Source: Gammaproteobacteria bacterium
GTDB lineage: Bacteria; Pseudomonadota; Gammaproteobacteria; Pseudomonadales; UBA3067
NCBI GenBank assembly: GCA_002402085.1
Contig: NVVB01000111.1
Span: 5,078 to 10,380 of the forward strand
Length of the DNA: 5,303 nucleotides
Direction of reading: 5' to 3'
In this document: in pieces, positions 1 through 5,303 of the stretch
Position numbering within the stretch: the stretch's first letter is position 1
Layout: each line of letters starts with the position of its first letter
The notes under the pieces: model-generated
What the model was told of the DNA's origin: nothing
Database searches by the model: none
The model's input: only the letters and a program-made list of their open reading frames with translations
Position numbers and translations under genes: made by a program

Positions 1-240
1 TCTTTCACCACGCTAATAAGCAGCAATAGCGCAGTCTGCGGCGAACGCCACGACACCGCGATAAGCAGTACTGAAAAAATAAAAGGCAACACACTTTCAT
101 CACAAGCACCAATCTACGCCCCTTTCTGGTTCGCAGCGCTCTCGAATAGCGCCCTACAAATAACAAAGGTTATATACGGACAAACTACAGAACACCCAAA
201 ACACTATTTTTTTCAATTGATGTCCACAGGAGCACATTGA
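1..240 (+). CDS. Possible 3' end of an unrecognised convergent gene (partial)
   Basis: Frame 1 on the plus strand has no stop from the first base of the window until TGA at 238-240, giving 79 residues and no need for an internal start. The peptide is Ser/Thr-rich in its first half, with an aromatic and hydrophobic stretch (PIYAPFWFAALSNSA, around residues 37-51), and ends in LMSTGAH. I recognise no family, catalytic motif or signal sequence. An uninterrupted frame of this length arises by chance now and then, so coding status is uncertain. A gene ending here would converge on the DUF1538/P-II operon, which fits the long non-coding gap that follows. The alternative is non-coding DNA that happens to lack stops. 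Confidence 0.3.
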   Translation, partial: SFTTLISSNSAVCGERHDTAISSTEKIKGNTLSSQAPIYAPFWFAALSNSALQITKVIYGQTTEHPKHYFFQLMSTGAH

Positions 241-566
241 ATCAAAGGCATTTTATTCGTACGTTATAAAGAATGACTTGCCAGAAAAAGAAAGCTACGC
301 GCATAAAACCGTGGGCAGCTAGAGTGGCATAAACATCATCAGAAGAAGGGGAATGTTATTCGTTTTATATTGTTATCATTTAATTATTTACTTACCGGGC
401 CAAACGCCTCACGAAATATTTCATTCAACATCTCACCAAGCATTATCACTACACAGGAAGCGACTTTAATAAACTTACACTGAATAAAAACCCACTAAAT
501 AGAGGCAACCAAGTAGATAGCCGTTAAAACACTTTTTGCATTTAGCAGTTTCTTTCAAACAAGGCA
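241..566. other. Intergenic region with no supportable gene
   Basis: This stretch of 326 bases lies between the end of the possible plus-strand frame and the stop of the CBS gene. It is AT-rich, especially around 355-392, and stops are frequent in the frames I read. The only minus-strand frames with an ATG are under about 30 codons and have no ribosome binding site. I saw no tRNA, no clear hairpin followed by a T-run on either strand, and no repeat array. It is probably the spacer between two convergent transcripts, where terminators would be expected, but I cannot point to one. Confidence 0.55.
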
Positions 567-986
567 TTATGCCCCTATAGCATTAGCCCCCGCCATTACG
601 AGCCCCTCCATGACTAAGGCTTCATAGCTAACCACGCCAAGCACTTCGCCATTTTCAATAACTGGCGCACACGCGATCCCAAACTGTAAGAAAAGACGTG
701 CGCAATACTTGATTTTCATTTTGGAATGCACGCTAATCACCGGCTTGGTCATAATCTCATACACATTCACGCGCTCGGGCGAACGGTCTTTCGCCAATAC
801 CTTTTTGGCAATATCGGACAATACCACCACGCCGAACTCATCACCACTGTCTTTCTTATTAACCATTAAAATTACAGCGCTATTGCGTTTCATTTCCTGC
901 AGTGCATCGTAGACCGTTACTAAGCCATCCATTAATACAAATCGATCACTCATAACATCACCCACCACAACATTTTGGCTGGTCAT
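567..986 (-). CDS. CBS-domain protein, last gene of the DUF1538/P-II operon
   Basis: A soluble protein of 139 residues made almost entirely of a tandem pair of CBS domains (Bateman module). Repeat 1 spans about residues 9-66 (VGDVMSDRFVLMD to the GVVVLSDIAKKVLA strand and helix). Repeat 2 spans about 75-128 (VYEIMTKPVISVHSKM to VIENGEVLGVVSYEALV). The xxxVMxx/xxIMTKPVIS starts and the GxVxGVVSxxAL ends are typical of CBS motifs. CBS pairs usually bind adenine nucleotides such as AMP, ATP or S-adenosylmethionine and control a partner enzyme, channel or transporter. Here the likely partner is the DUF1538 membrane pair; that is inference from gene order. The ATG overlaps the stop of the P-II gene (TAATG) and is preceded by GAGGAG at good spacing, so the two are probably translationally coupled. 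The bound ligand cannot be deduced. Confidence 0.9.
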   Translation of the reverse strand: MTSQNVVVGDVMSDRFVLMDGLVTVYDALQEMKRNSAVILMVNKKDSGDEFGVVVLSDIAKKVLAKDRSPERVNVYEIMTKPVISVHSKMKIKYCARLFLQFGIACAPVIENGEVLGVVSYEALVMEGLVMAGANAIGA

Positions 987-1336
987 TACAATATCTCCTC
1001 AATTTTTCTTTCCAAGGTCTTGGCCTGGTGAGCCACCCCCACCGCATCCTCTACATCAATTTGAACCGCGATACCGGTACCTGGCTTGTCATCAAAATGC
1101 CCTGCTTTAGAGATTTGCTCCAAGATATTGCGCGCCAAATGCTCCTCAACAACAAACATAACGGCATCACGCTGGGTCTCAAGGGACAAACCTAAAAAGG
1201 TTTTATTACGTTTTAAGCCCTCGCCCCGTGCATTATTAATGATGGTTGCCCCGGTCGCACCGGCTTTCCTTGCCGCCTTCATCACTGCATTGGTTTTATC
1301 ATCGTCAACAAAAGCAATAATTAATTTAAAATGCAT
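986..1336 (-). CDS. Atypical P-II family (GlnB-like) signalling protein
   Basis: Length 116 residues, close to the usual 112 of GlnB/GlnK. It follows the P-II ferredoxin-like layout: MHFKLIIAFV strand, a helix, GATGATII strand, a T-loop region at about 37-56, then VMFVVEEHLARNILEQI, and a B-loop-like GHFDDKPGTGIAVQIDV at 79-95. P-II proteins form trimers that bind small effectors and control partners such as AmtB through the T-loop. Several hallmarks of classical GlnB are missing. The T-loop has no tyrosine, so there is no uridylylation site. The residues matching Arg38 and Gln39 appear to be Leu41 and Lys42. The phosphate-binding arginines near the C-terminal strand are absent (DVEDAVGV). 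It therefore probably senses something other than the classical ATP/2-oxoglutarate signal. A strong GGAGG sits 8 bases before the ATG. It lies 54 bases after DUF1538 gene 2 and overlaps the CBS gene by one base. Confidence 0.9.
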   Translation of the reverse strand: MHFKLIIAFVDDDKTNAVMKAARKAGATGATIINNARGEGLKRNKTFLGLSLETQRDAVMFVVEEHLARNILEQISKAGHFDDKPGTGIAVQIDVEDAVGVAHQAKTLERKIEEIL

Positions 1337-1390
1337 GGGTTTCTCCTCCCCCGATTAATCTGTTTAAAAGCATCCAACAATTATTCATTA

Positions 1391-2185
1391 TTATTCCCTG
1401 TCTCGATCTCGACGCGCCCTTATTCGCTTAATGCGTTGTGCCTGAAACTCCGTTACTTGGGCATAAGCCATCACAGATATCACAGGAAAAAGACACGCAA
1501 ACGCAATCAAACCAAACCCATCCACCAATGGGTTACGTCCTGGCACAGTCTCCGCTAAACCTAAACCCAAGGCAGCAATCAGCGGCACGGTCACAGTAGA
1601 CGTGGTCACGCCGCCCGAATCAAATGCAATGGGCACAATAAGTTTCGGCGCGAAGAAAGTTTGCACCACGACAATAAGATACCCAGCCATAATAAAATAA
1701 TGAATTGGCGCACCTGTTACGATCCGGTAGGTGCCTAATGAAACCCCGACGGCAACCCCGCATGCCACAGCAACCCGCAACCCCCAGGCACTAATAGCAC
1801 CACCCGACACTTCGGAGGCTTTCGACGCCACAGCAAGCAGCGCTGGTTCTGCAAACGTAGTACTGAACCCAATGGCAAAACCAAAGGCATAGACCCAATA
1901 ATAATCACGCCAATCCAGTGGCGCGCCCTCGGTCAACTCCAAAAATATTGGGCTGGTTAATTGCTCAGCCATCAGACGCCCCACTGGAAATAGCGCTGTT
2001 TCTAGGCCCACCAAAAAAAACGTTAATCCGACCAATACAAAAGCAAAACCCAGAAGCACGCTACGCGCATTCGCAACAGGTTTACGAATCACAAAAAATT
2101 GAAAGCAAAACAATACGGTAGCAATAGGCAGGACGTCCATCATGGTGGACCAGAGCAATTGAAAAAACTCCAGTACCCCGATCAT
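1391..2185 (-). CDS. DUF1538 integral membrane protein (second paralogue)
   Basis: A polytopic inner-membrane protein of 264 residues belonging to DUF1538, a family of unknown function. Hydrophobic segments lie around 18-33, 43-62, 97-120, 135-152, 161-179, 186-210 and 222-242. Two motifs stand out: [15 protein letters not shown] (106-120) and [19 protein letters not shown] (189-207), followed by [15 protein letters not shown] (216-230). Small and hydroxyl residues in the middle of the membrane resemble the substrate-lining or re-entrant segments of transporters; that is inference. It aligns along its length with the DUF1538 gene just upstream, differing by an insert around 79-98 ([14 protein letters not shown]) and a strongly basic C-terminal tail, [14 protein letters not shown], probably cytoplasmic. 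Its ATG overlaps the upstream stop as ATGA, with no good Shine-Dalgarno of its own, so translation probably depends on the upstream gene. Confidence 0.9.
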   Translation of the reverse strand: MIGVLEFFQLLWSTMMDVLPIATVLFCFQFFVIRKPVANARSVLLGFAFVLVGLTFFLVGLETALFPVGRLMAEQLTSPIFLELTEGAPLDWRDYYWVYAFGFAIGFSTTFAEPALLAVASKASEVSGGAISAWGLRVAVACGVAVGVSLGTYRIVTGAPIHYFIMAGYLIVVVQTFFAPKLIVPIAFDSGGVTTSTVTVPLIAALGLGLAETVPGRNPLVDGFGLIAFACLFPVISVMAYAQVTEFQAQRIKRIRARRDRDRE

Positions 2186-2916
2186 ACGATAAACATCCCG
2201 TATAGCAGCACAAAAATGATGGGTGATAACGAGGCAAACGCAATAAGACCAAATCCATCAACCATTGGATTTCTGCCTTTAATGGACGACGCGAGTCCCA
2301 CCCCCAGTGCGGCCACTAGGGGCACAGTCACCGTAGACGTAGTCACACCCCCAGAATCATAAGCAAGACTGACAATTTCCCGTGGCGCAAAAGCGGTCAG
2401 CGTAATAACCCCCGCATAACCAATCATAATAAAGACATGAATCGGCCAACCTTTAATAATACGGATCACCCCCACCACAATGGCAAATCCCACCGCAAAG
2501 GCTACAGTCAGCCGAAGCCCAAACGCATACTCTTGCTTAATCGCCTCTGTCGAACCAATTTCTCCCGCTCTAGCAGCAACATCAGCCGCCTCACTGGCGA
2601 CCGCAATCAATGCCGGCTCAGCAATGGTGGTACCAAAACCTAAACTAAAAGCGAATACAATCAACCAGAACAAGCTGCCTTTTTTTGCTAAGGCATGCGC
2701 CATACTATTGCCAATAGGAAATAGCCCTAAGTCCAAGCCTTTTATAAAAAGCGTCAAACCGATTACCACCATCATCAGACCGATCATTAAATCGGCCAGG
2801 CTTGGCAGCGGTTGCTTAACCACGAAAAATTGAAAAATAAGAATAACAACAACAATTGGTATCAAGTCACGAAAACTAGCCAATAATGTTTTGTAGAGAG
2901 ACTGAAAAAGAAGCAA
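2182..2916 (-). CDS. DUF1538 integral membrane protein (first paralogue)
   Basis: A polytopic membrane protein of 244 residues, first gene of the four-gene operon. Hydrophobic segments lie around 18-34, 42-60, 83-106, 133-152, 156-176, 186-210 and 218-242. It carries the same signature blocks as its neighbour: [15 protein letters not shown] (93-107), [19 protein letters not shown] (187-205) and [15 protein letters not shown] (214-228). It has an extra loop, [13 protein letters not shown] (118-130), that the neighbour lacks, and no basic tail. The start is a TTG. I accept it because an AAGGG lies a few bases upstream, no ATG or GTG start exists between it and the upstream in-frame stop at 2992-2994, and the 16 residues before the conserved D-(L/V)-L-P-I match the paralogue in number. 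The two proteins may form a hetero-oligomeric transporter or channel, but substrate and direction are unknown. Confidence 0.88.
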   Translation of the reverse strand: MLLFQSLYKTLLASFRDLIPIVVVILIFQFFVVKQPLPSLADLMIGLMMVVIGLTLFIKGLDLGLFPIGNSMAHALAKKGSLFWLIVFAFSLGFGTTIAEPALIAVASEAADVAARAGEIGSTEAIKQEYAFGLRLTVAFAVGFAIVVGVIRIIKGWPIHVFIMIGYAGVITLTAFAPREIVSLAYDSGGVTTSTVTVPLVAALGVGLASSIKGRNPMVDGFGLIAFASLSPIIFVLLYGMFIV

Positions 2917-3004
2917 ATGGTTTCCCTTCGGTTGGGAATGCGAGAGCAGGTAATTCAGGGTTAGATGGTCAACCTTAAGAATTAAATCGTGTCATATACC
3001 TCTT

Positions 3005-3034
3005 TATAAAATGCACCGATGAACCATTCGACAA
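3005..3034 (-). promoter_or_regulatory. Weak sigma70-like promoter candidate for the DUF1538 operon
   Basis: On the minus strand, TTGTCG (3034-3029) and TTTATA (3010-3005) are separated by 18 bases, about 90 bases upstream of the TTG start. Both boxes are imperfect. A promoter is expected in this gap because the hydrolase gene ends about 280 bases upstream, but no element is convincing on sequence alone. Confidence 0.2.
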
Positions 3035-3153
3035 TACCTCGTGCTTGCCGAGTCAACACTAAAGTACTAGTTTGCATTCGCTAATCTAAATAGACCAGCG
3101 TAACCCAATTAAAACTCACTAGGCGCTCTCTAGCACTTGCCTTACTTTAATGC

Positions 3154-3178
3154 ATTTAGAAGCCAACTGGCTCTAAAT
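3154..3178 (-). terminator. Stem-loop just after the hydrolase stop, possible terminator
   Basis: ATTTAGA plus GCC (3154-3164, one unpaired A at 3161) can pair with GGC plus TCTAAAT (3169-3178) around a four-base loop. It begins about 15 bases after the hydrolase stop codon, where a terminator would be expected. No T-run follows on the minus strand, so it is not a classical intrinsic terminator. It could instead protect the 3' end of the message. Confidence 0.3.
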
Positions 3179-3193
3179 TTCCCCCCTAAAAGC

Positions 3194-4129
3194 TTAGTCC
3201 AATAACTTTCGAATTGCCGATAATGTCGCTTCGACACTGGCGTCAGGGTGCTCTTGCATAAAGTTATGGCCTCCTTTGACAGAGACCAATTCAATGTTCG
3301 GATTCATTTCCGCTGCAATTTGGTGTCCCTCAGAAAAGAAAGGCACTGTTTTATCGCCGGAAAGTATATAGGTAGGCACTTTCAGTTTCTCAACACTAGG
3401 CCACAAAGCAGTCACCTTGTCATCGTATACGCCCGCTTCAATCGTAGGCGGACACTTAAGCGTAAACGTTGCATCGGCATGTTGATCCAAGTTAAAAGCG
3501 ATAAACGCATCAATGGCCTCATCACTCCAATCTTGAAACATAAATTTGGTCGCCATGTATTCCTTAACGGCCAACTCCGAATCCCACACGGGATTACGGC
3601 CACGCGTTTTGCTCACCAACATATCCGTCATGCTTCGATAAGTGTCTTCAAACTTCTCAGGCACCATAAATGGATCAATCAAGACCAAACCACTAAACAG
3701 TTCTGGATGCTCGGCCGCCAAGATTAATGTCATAGCGCCACCATAGCTATGCCCTAAGCCGAGTACTTTCTTACCTTGGTGATTCGCGTACTTCTGATCA
3801 AAAACGCTTCGCGCACGATCCGTGGTAACACTCCAGCAATCGAATTCGCCATCACCGTTTTCAGAATCACCATGGCCTTTATAGTCGTGCCAAACCAAAT
3901 CATTGTGTTGAGTCAACTGCTTTAGGTAAGGCCAGTAAATTTGGCAAGCAAACGCAGTCCCTGCTAAAAAGTTAATCACGGTGTCTTTGTCTCGCGACAA
4001 CTCCCCGCCTTTCACTTCAATGCCATCTTGACCAGTAAAGTTCCAATGATCCATTTCTTCTAATATTTTACAATCTAATACGGACACTTCATTACTCCTA
4101 CTATCGTCCAACAACGAACTGATATTCAT
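3194..4129 (-). CDS. Alpha/beta hydrolase, substrate unknown
   Basis: An alpha/beta-hydrolase-fold protein of up to 311 residues. Visible fold marks are the INFLAGTAF strand and oxyanion-hole region (52-60), HDYKGHGDSE (81-90), the nucleophile elbow GHSYGG with Ser128, the acid region LSGDKTVPF with Asp259, and GGHNFMQEHP with His288. Together these form a complete Ser-Asp-His triad. A cap region of mostly helical, charged sequence lies at about 155-245. No signal peptide or lipobox is seen, so it is probably cytoplasmic. The fold covers esterases, lipases, dehalogenase-like and other enzymes, so no substrate is assigned. It is flanked by gaps on both sides and is probably transcribed alone. 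The coordinates use the furthest ATG, which has no Shine-Dalgarno; a GTG at 4085-4087 with AGGAG seven bases upstream is the better-supported start and would give 297 residues. The family-like sequence begins only near residue 29 (HWNFTGQDG), so homology does not decide. Confidence 0.9.
   Translation of the reverse strand: MNISSLLDDSRSNEVSVLDCKILEEMDHWNFTGQDGIEVKGGELSRDKDTVINFLAGTAFACQIYWPYLKQLTQHNDLVWHDYKGHGDSENGDGEFDCWSVTTDRARSVFDQKYANHQGKKVLGLGHSYGGAMTLILAAEHPELFSGLVLIDPFMVPEKFEDTYRSMTDMLVSKTRGRNPVWDSELAVKEYMATKFMFQDWSDEAIDAFIAFNLDQHADATFTLKCPPTIEAGVYDDKVTALWPSVEKLKVPTYILSGDKTVPFFSEGHQIAAEMNPNIELVSVKGGHNFMQEHPDASVEATLSAIRKLLD
4095..4099 (-). promoter_or_regulatory. Shine-Dalgarno AGGAG favouring an internal GTG start of the hydrolase
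   Basis: On the minus strand AGGAG is followed by seven bases (TAATGAA) and then GTG (4087-4085), in frame with the hydrolase. The outer ATG at 4129 has no comparable site. The same AGGAG also precedes an out-of-frame ATG (4092-4090) that opens a five-codon frame, MKCPY-stop, but at only two bases' spacing. Confidence 0.5.
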
Positions 4130-4174
4130 TTAAAAATGACAATTACTCGTCAACCTACGGATTGATCAGTACTG

Positions 4175-4237
4175 CCCGCCGAGTCGCTTAAACCGTAACG
4201 CGTTTAACTATCTCAAGAACGATTATTGCTCGGCGGG
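4175..4237. repeat. Perfect 9-bp inverted repeat with nested 6-bp inverted repeat
   Basis: CCCGCCGAG at 4175-4183 is exactly complementary to CTCGGCGGG at 4229-4237, 45 bases apart. Inside it, TTAAAC (4188-4193) pairs with GTTTAA (4202-4207) around an eight-base loop. It sits in the gap between the DUF971 gene and the hydrolase start. No T-run follows on either strand, so it is not an ordinary intrinsic terminator. It may be a structured 5' leader of the hydrolase message, a 3' element of the upstream transcript, or a protein-binding site. Confidence 0.5.
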
Positions 4238-4259
4238 AAAACCTTTCTAATTATTTTTA

Positions 4260-4283
4260 TATTGCCTGATTTTATTGGCAATA
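4260..4283. repeat. 7-bp stem-loop after the DUF971 gene
   Basis: TATTGCC (4260-4266) pairs with GGCAATA (4277-4283) around a ten-base AT-rich loop, about 40 bases downstream of the DUF971 stop. Read on the minus strand, A-rich rather than T-rich sequence follows, so an intrinsic terminator is not supported. The place fits a transcript 3' end. Confidence 0.35.
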
Positions 4284-4321
4284 CTCTCTACCCAGACTTT
4301 CTTATACTAACGTTTCTCAAG

Positions 4322-4723
4322 TTACGCTTTTTTAGGGTCAAACAACTGCACCACAGGCGCGGCTTTTTGTGCCGATTGATCAGCCTGGTCTACACCCGCC
4401 TGAGGAGATAAGAAGTACTGTTGTTGTGCTTGCCAGTGAACGGAGACTAATTCATATAAATAGTCCCACGTATAAATACCACTGTCATGGCCATCATCAA
4501 ACCCAAGCCGTAGCGCATAATTCCCGACCGTATCAATCGACACGATATTAATGCCAAGGCATTTACCGGCGCCTTCCTCCACGGCAAGTTCATTGTATTT
4601 TGAGGCCGCAGAGGACGAATGTAACCTTAAAAACCCGGTTGCAACCGTGAAGGATTCACCACTGCCGTACTCCAAGGTCAACGTTCTAGATAAACGATGT
4701 AATTGAATATCACTAGGGATCAT
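4322..4723 (-). CDS. DUF971 / GBBH-like N-terminal domain protein
   Basis: A small soluble protein of 133 residues. The conserved core of the family is clear: IQLHRLSRTLTLEY near the start (about 6-19), ATGFLRLHSSSA (28-39), INIVSIDTVGNYALRL (58-73), FDDGHDSGIYTWDYLYEL (75-92). This domain also forms the N-terminal part of gamma-butyrobetaine hydroxylase, where it binds zinc, and the C-terminal part of plant HCF101. His79 of DDGHDSG matches the zinc-site histidine of that fold, but no cysteine cluster is present (only one Cys, about residue 55), so zinc binding is doubtful. The C-terminal 35 or so residues are Gln/Ala-rich and probably flexible. I chose the ATG at 4721-4723 because GAGGG lies seven bases upstream and the family normally begins right before I-x-L-H; the frame also extends to a GTG at 4789 whose extra 22 residues look non-conserved. 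It lies 90 bases after mrp, probably in the same transcript. Confidence 0.85.
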   Translation of the reverse strand: MIPSDIQLHRLSRTLTLEYGSGESFTVATGFLRLHSSSAASKYNELAVEEGAGKCLGINIVSIDTVGNYALRLGFDDGHDSGIYTWDYLYELVSVHWQAQQQYFLSPQAGVDQADQSAQKAAPVVQLFDPKKA

Positions 4724-4730
4724 ATACTTA

Positions 4731-4739
4731 CCCTCTCCT
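4731..4739 (-). promoter_or_regulatory. Shine-Dalgarno deciding the DUF971 start
   Basis: On the minus strand AGGAGAGGG ends seven bases before the ATG at 4723. The upstream GTG at 4789 has only GAGAGG about thirteen bases away, which is too far. This favours the 133-residue form. Confidence 0.6.
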
Positions 4740-4813
4740 ACCGGGTCTATTTCGAATGCGAGCACAATTAGCGCATGCCTCGATGGCACACGCTTAACAT
4801 GGCCTCTCAGTCA

Positions 4814-5303
4814 CTAATCATTCAATATTTTAATACTAGGAATGACATTATTCTTATCTTGCAATGAAAGCACGCCAGCCATACGTTTGGCAATCTGCAA
4901 ATACCGTTCGGTAATCGGGCCCGTTGGATCCGCTTCTACTGTCGGCAAGCCTTGATCGGTCTGCTCACGTACCTGCATGGCCAATGGTAGAGACCCTAAC
5001 AAGCTGACGTCATACTCTTCAGCCAAACGCTGCCCGCCTTTTTCGCCGAAAATAGCTTCTGAATGGCCGCATTGACTACAGGTATGCAGGCTCATATTTT
5101 CCACAACACCCAATACAGGCACGTCCACCTTACGAAACATTTCAATGCCTTTCTTAGCATCCAAGAGTGCAATGTCCTGGGGTGTAGTAACAATCACCGC
5201 ACCGGTCACAGGTATAGTTTGCGCCAGCGTTAGCTGGATATCCCCAGTACCAGGGGGCATATCAATAATCAAATAATCTAACTCTGACCATACCGTTTGA
5301 CTC
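4814..5303 (-). CDS. mrp: Mrp/ApbC iron-sulfur cluster carrier (C-terminal part, runs off the window)
   Basis: A P-loop NTPase of the Mrp/Nbp35 family that carries [4Fe-4S] clusters to target proteins in the cytoplasm. About 162 residues are visible; the N-terminal half, including the Walker A loop, lies beyond the right edge. The frame is open across the edge, reading SQTVWSELDYLIIDMPPGTG, so the leucine codon TTG at 5272-5270 is internal and not a start. Visible family marks are the IDMPPGTGDIQLT block, VIVTTPQDIALLDAKKG, the cluster-binding Cys-x-x-Cys in ENMSLHTCSQCGH, AIFGEKGG, and LLGSLPLAMQVRE. The sequence resembles gammaproteobacterial ApbC. All expected motifs of this part are intact and the TAG stop is at a normal place. 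It is followed by the DUF971 gene on the same strand. Confidence 0.95.
   Translation of the reverse strand, partial: SQTVWSELDYLIIDMPPGTGDIQLTLAQTIPVTGAVIVTTPQDIALLDAKKGIEMFRKVDVPVLGVVENMSLHTCSQCGHSEAIFGEKGGQRLAEEYDVSLLGSLPLAMQVREQTDQGLPTVEADPTGPITERYLQIAKRMAGVLSLQDKNNVIPSIKILND

Noticed and set aside
240..340. Short minus-strand frames of 20-27 codons, including one starting MCSCGHQLKK
   Set aside because: No ribosome binding site, very short, and no recognisable motif; expected by chance in AT-rich spacer.
500..560. Terminator for the operon just after the CBS stop
   Set aside because: The AAAAC/CTTTTT stretch can form only a very weak A-T stem with a tiny loop, and I found no GC-rich hairpin followed by a T-run.
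2480..2833. 117-codon plus-strand frame opposite the first DUF1538 gene
   Set aside because: Antisense shadow of a conserved membrane protein; no ribosome binding site or family match seen.
3248..3727. 159-codon plus-strand frame opposite the hydrolase
   Set aside because: It is the antisense shadow of a gene with an intact catalytic triad; its product is rich in Arg, His and Lys without any family feature.
4175..4237. Possible integron attC recombination site
   Set aside because: A GTTTAAC-like heptamer is present, but the outer ends of the structure are CCCGCCGAG/CTCGGCGGG and not the paired RYYYAAC and GTTRRRY core sites, and no gene cassette arrangement is seen.
4724..4789. Longer DUF971 start at a GTG (155-residue form)
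   Set aside because: The extra 22 residues precede the normal family start, and the GTG lacks a well-spaced Shine-Dalgarno, while the ATG at 4723 has one.
5270..5272. TTG as the start codon of a 152-residue Mrp fragment
   Set aside because: The frame stays open to the window edge and the upstream residues (WSELDY) belong to the conserved Mrp block before IDMPPGTG, so this is an internal leucine.

Overview
The window suggests a marine or environmental gammaproteobacterium of moderate GC. The clearest taxonomic hint is the Mrp/ApbC fragment, whose CSQCGH-type cysteine motif and surrounding sequence resemble gammaproteobacterial ApbC. No mobile element, CRISPR array, rRNA or tRNA was recognised. 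All seven confident genes lie on the minus strand, so they are read here from the right edge to the left.

Right part (about 4320-5303): the C-terminal part of the Fe-S cluster carrier Mrp/ApbC runs in from beyond the window. It is followed by a small DUF971 (GBBH-like N-terminal domain) protein. This neighbourhood recalls the plant plastid protein HCF101, where an Mrp NTPase and a DUF971 domain are fused in one chain.

Middle (about 2917-4320): one alpha/beta hydrolase stands alone between two non-coding gaps. The gap before it carries two inverted repeats. Its start codon is uncertain: a well-placed AGGAG points to a GTG 14 codons inside the longest frame.

Left-centre (567-2916): a tightly packed four-gene operon encodes two paralogous DUF1538 membrane proteins (overlapping by ATGA), an atypical P-II-like protein, and a two-CBS-domain protein (overlapping by TAATG). 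The layout suggests an uncharacterised membrane transporter or channel made of two related subunits and governed by two soluble ligand-sensing proteins. The P-II-like protein lacks the uridylylated tyrosine and several nucleotide/2-oxoglutarate residues of GlnB/GlnK, so its signal is probably not the classical nitrogen signal. This is the most interesting system in the window; its substrate and ligands cannot be read from the sequence.

Left edge (1-566): a plus-strand frame open from base 1 to a stop at 238-240 may be the tail of a convergent, unrecognised gene. The remaining 326 bases before the operon's last stop hold no supportable gene.
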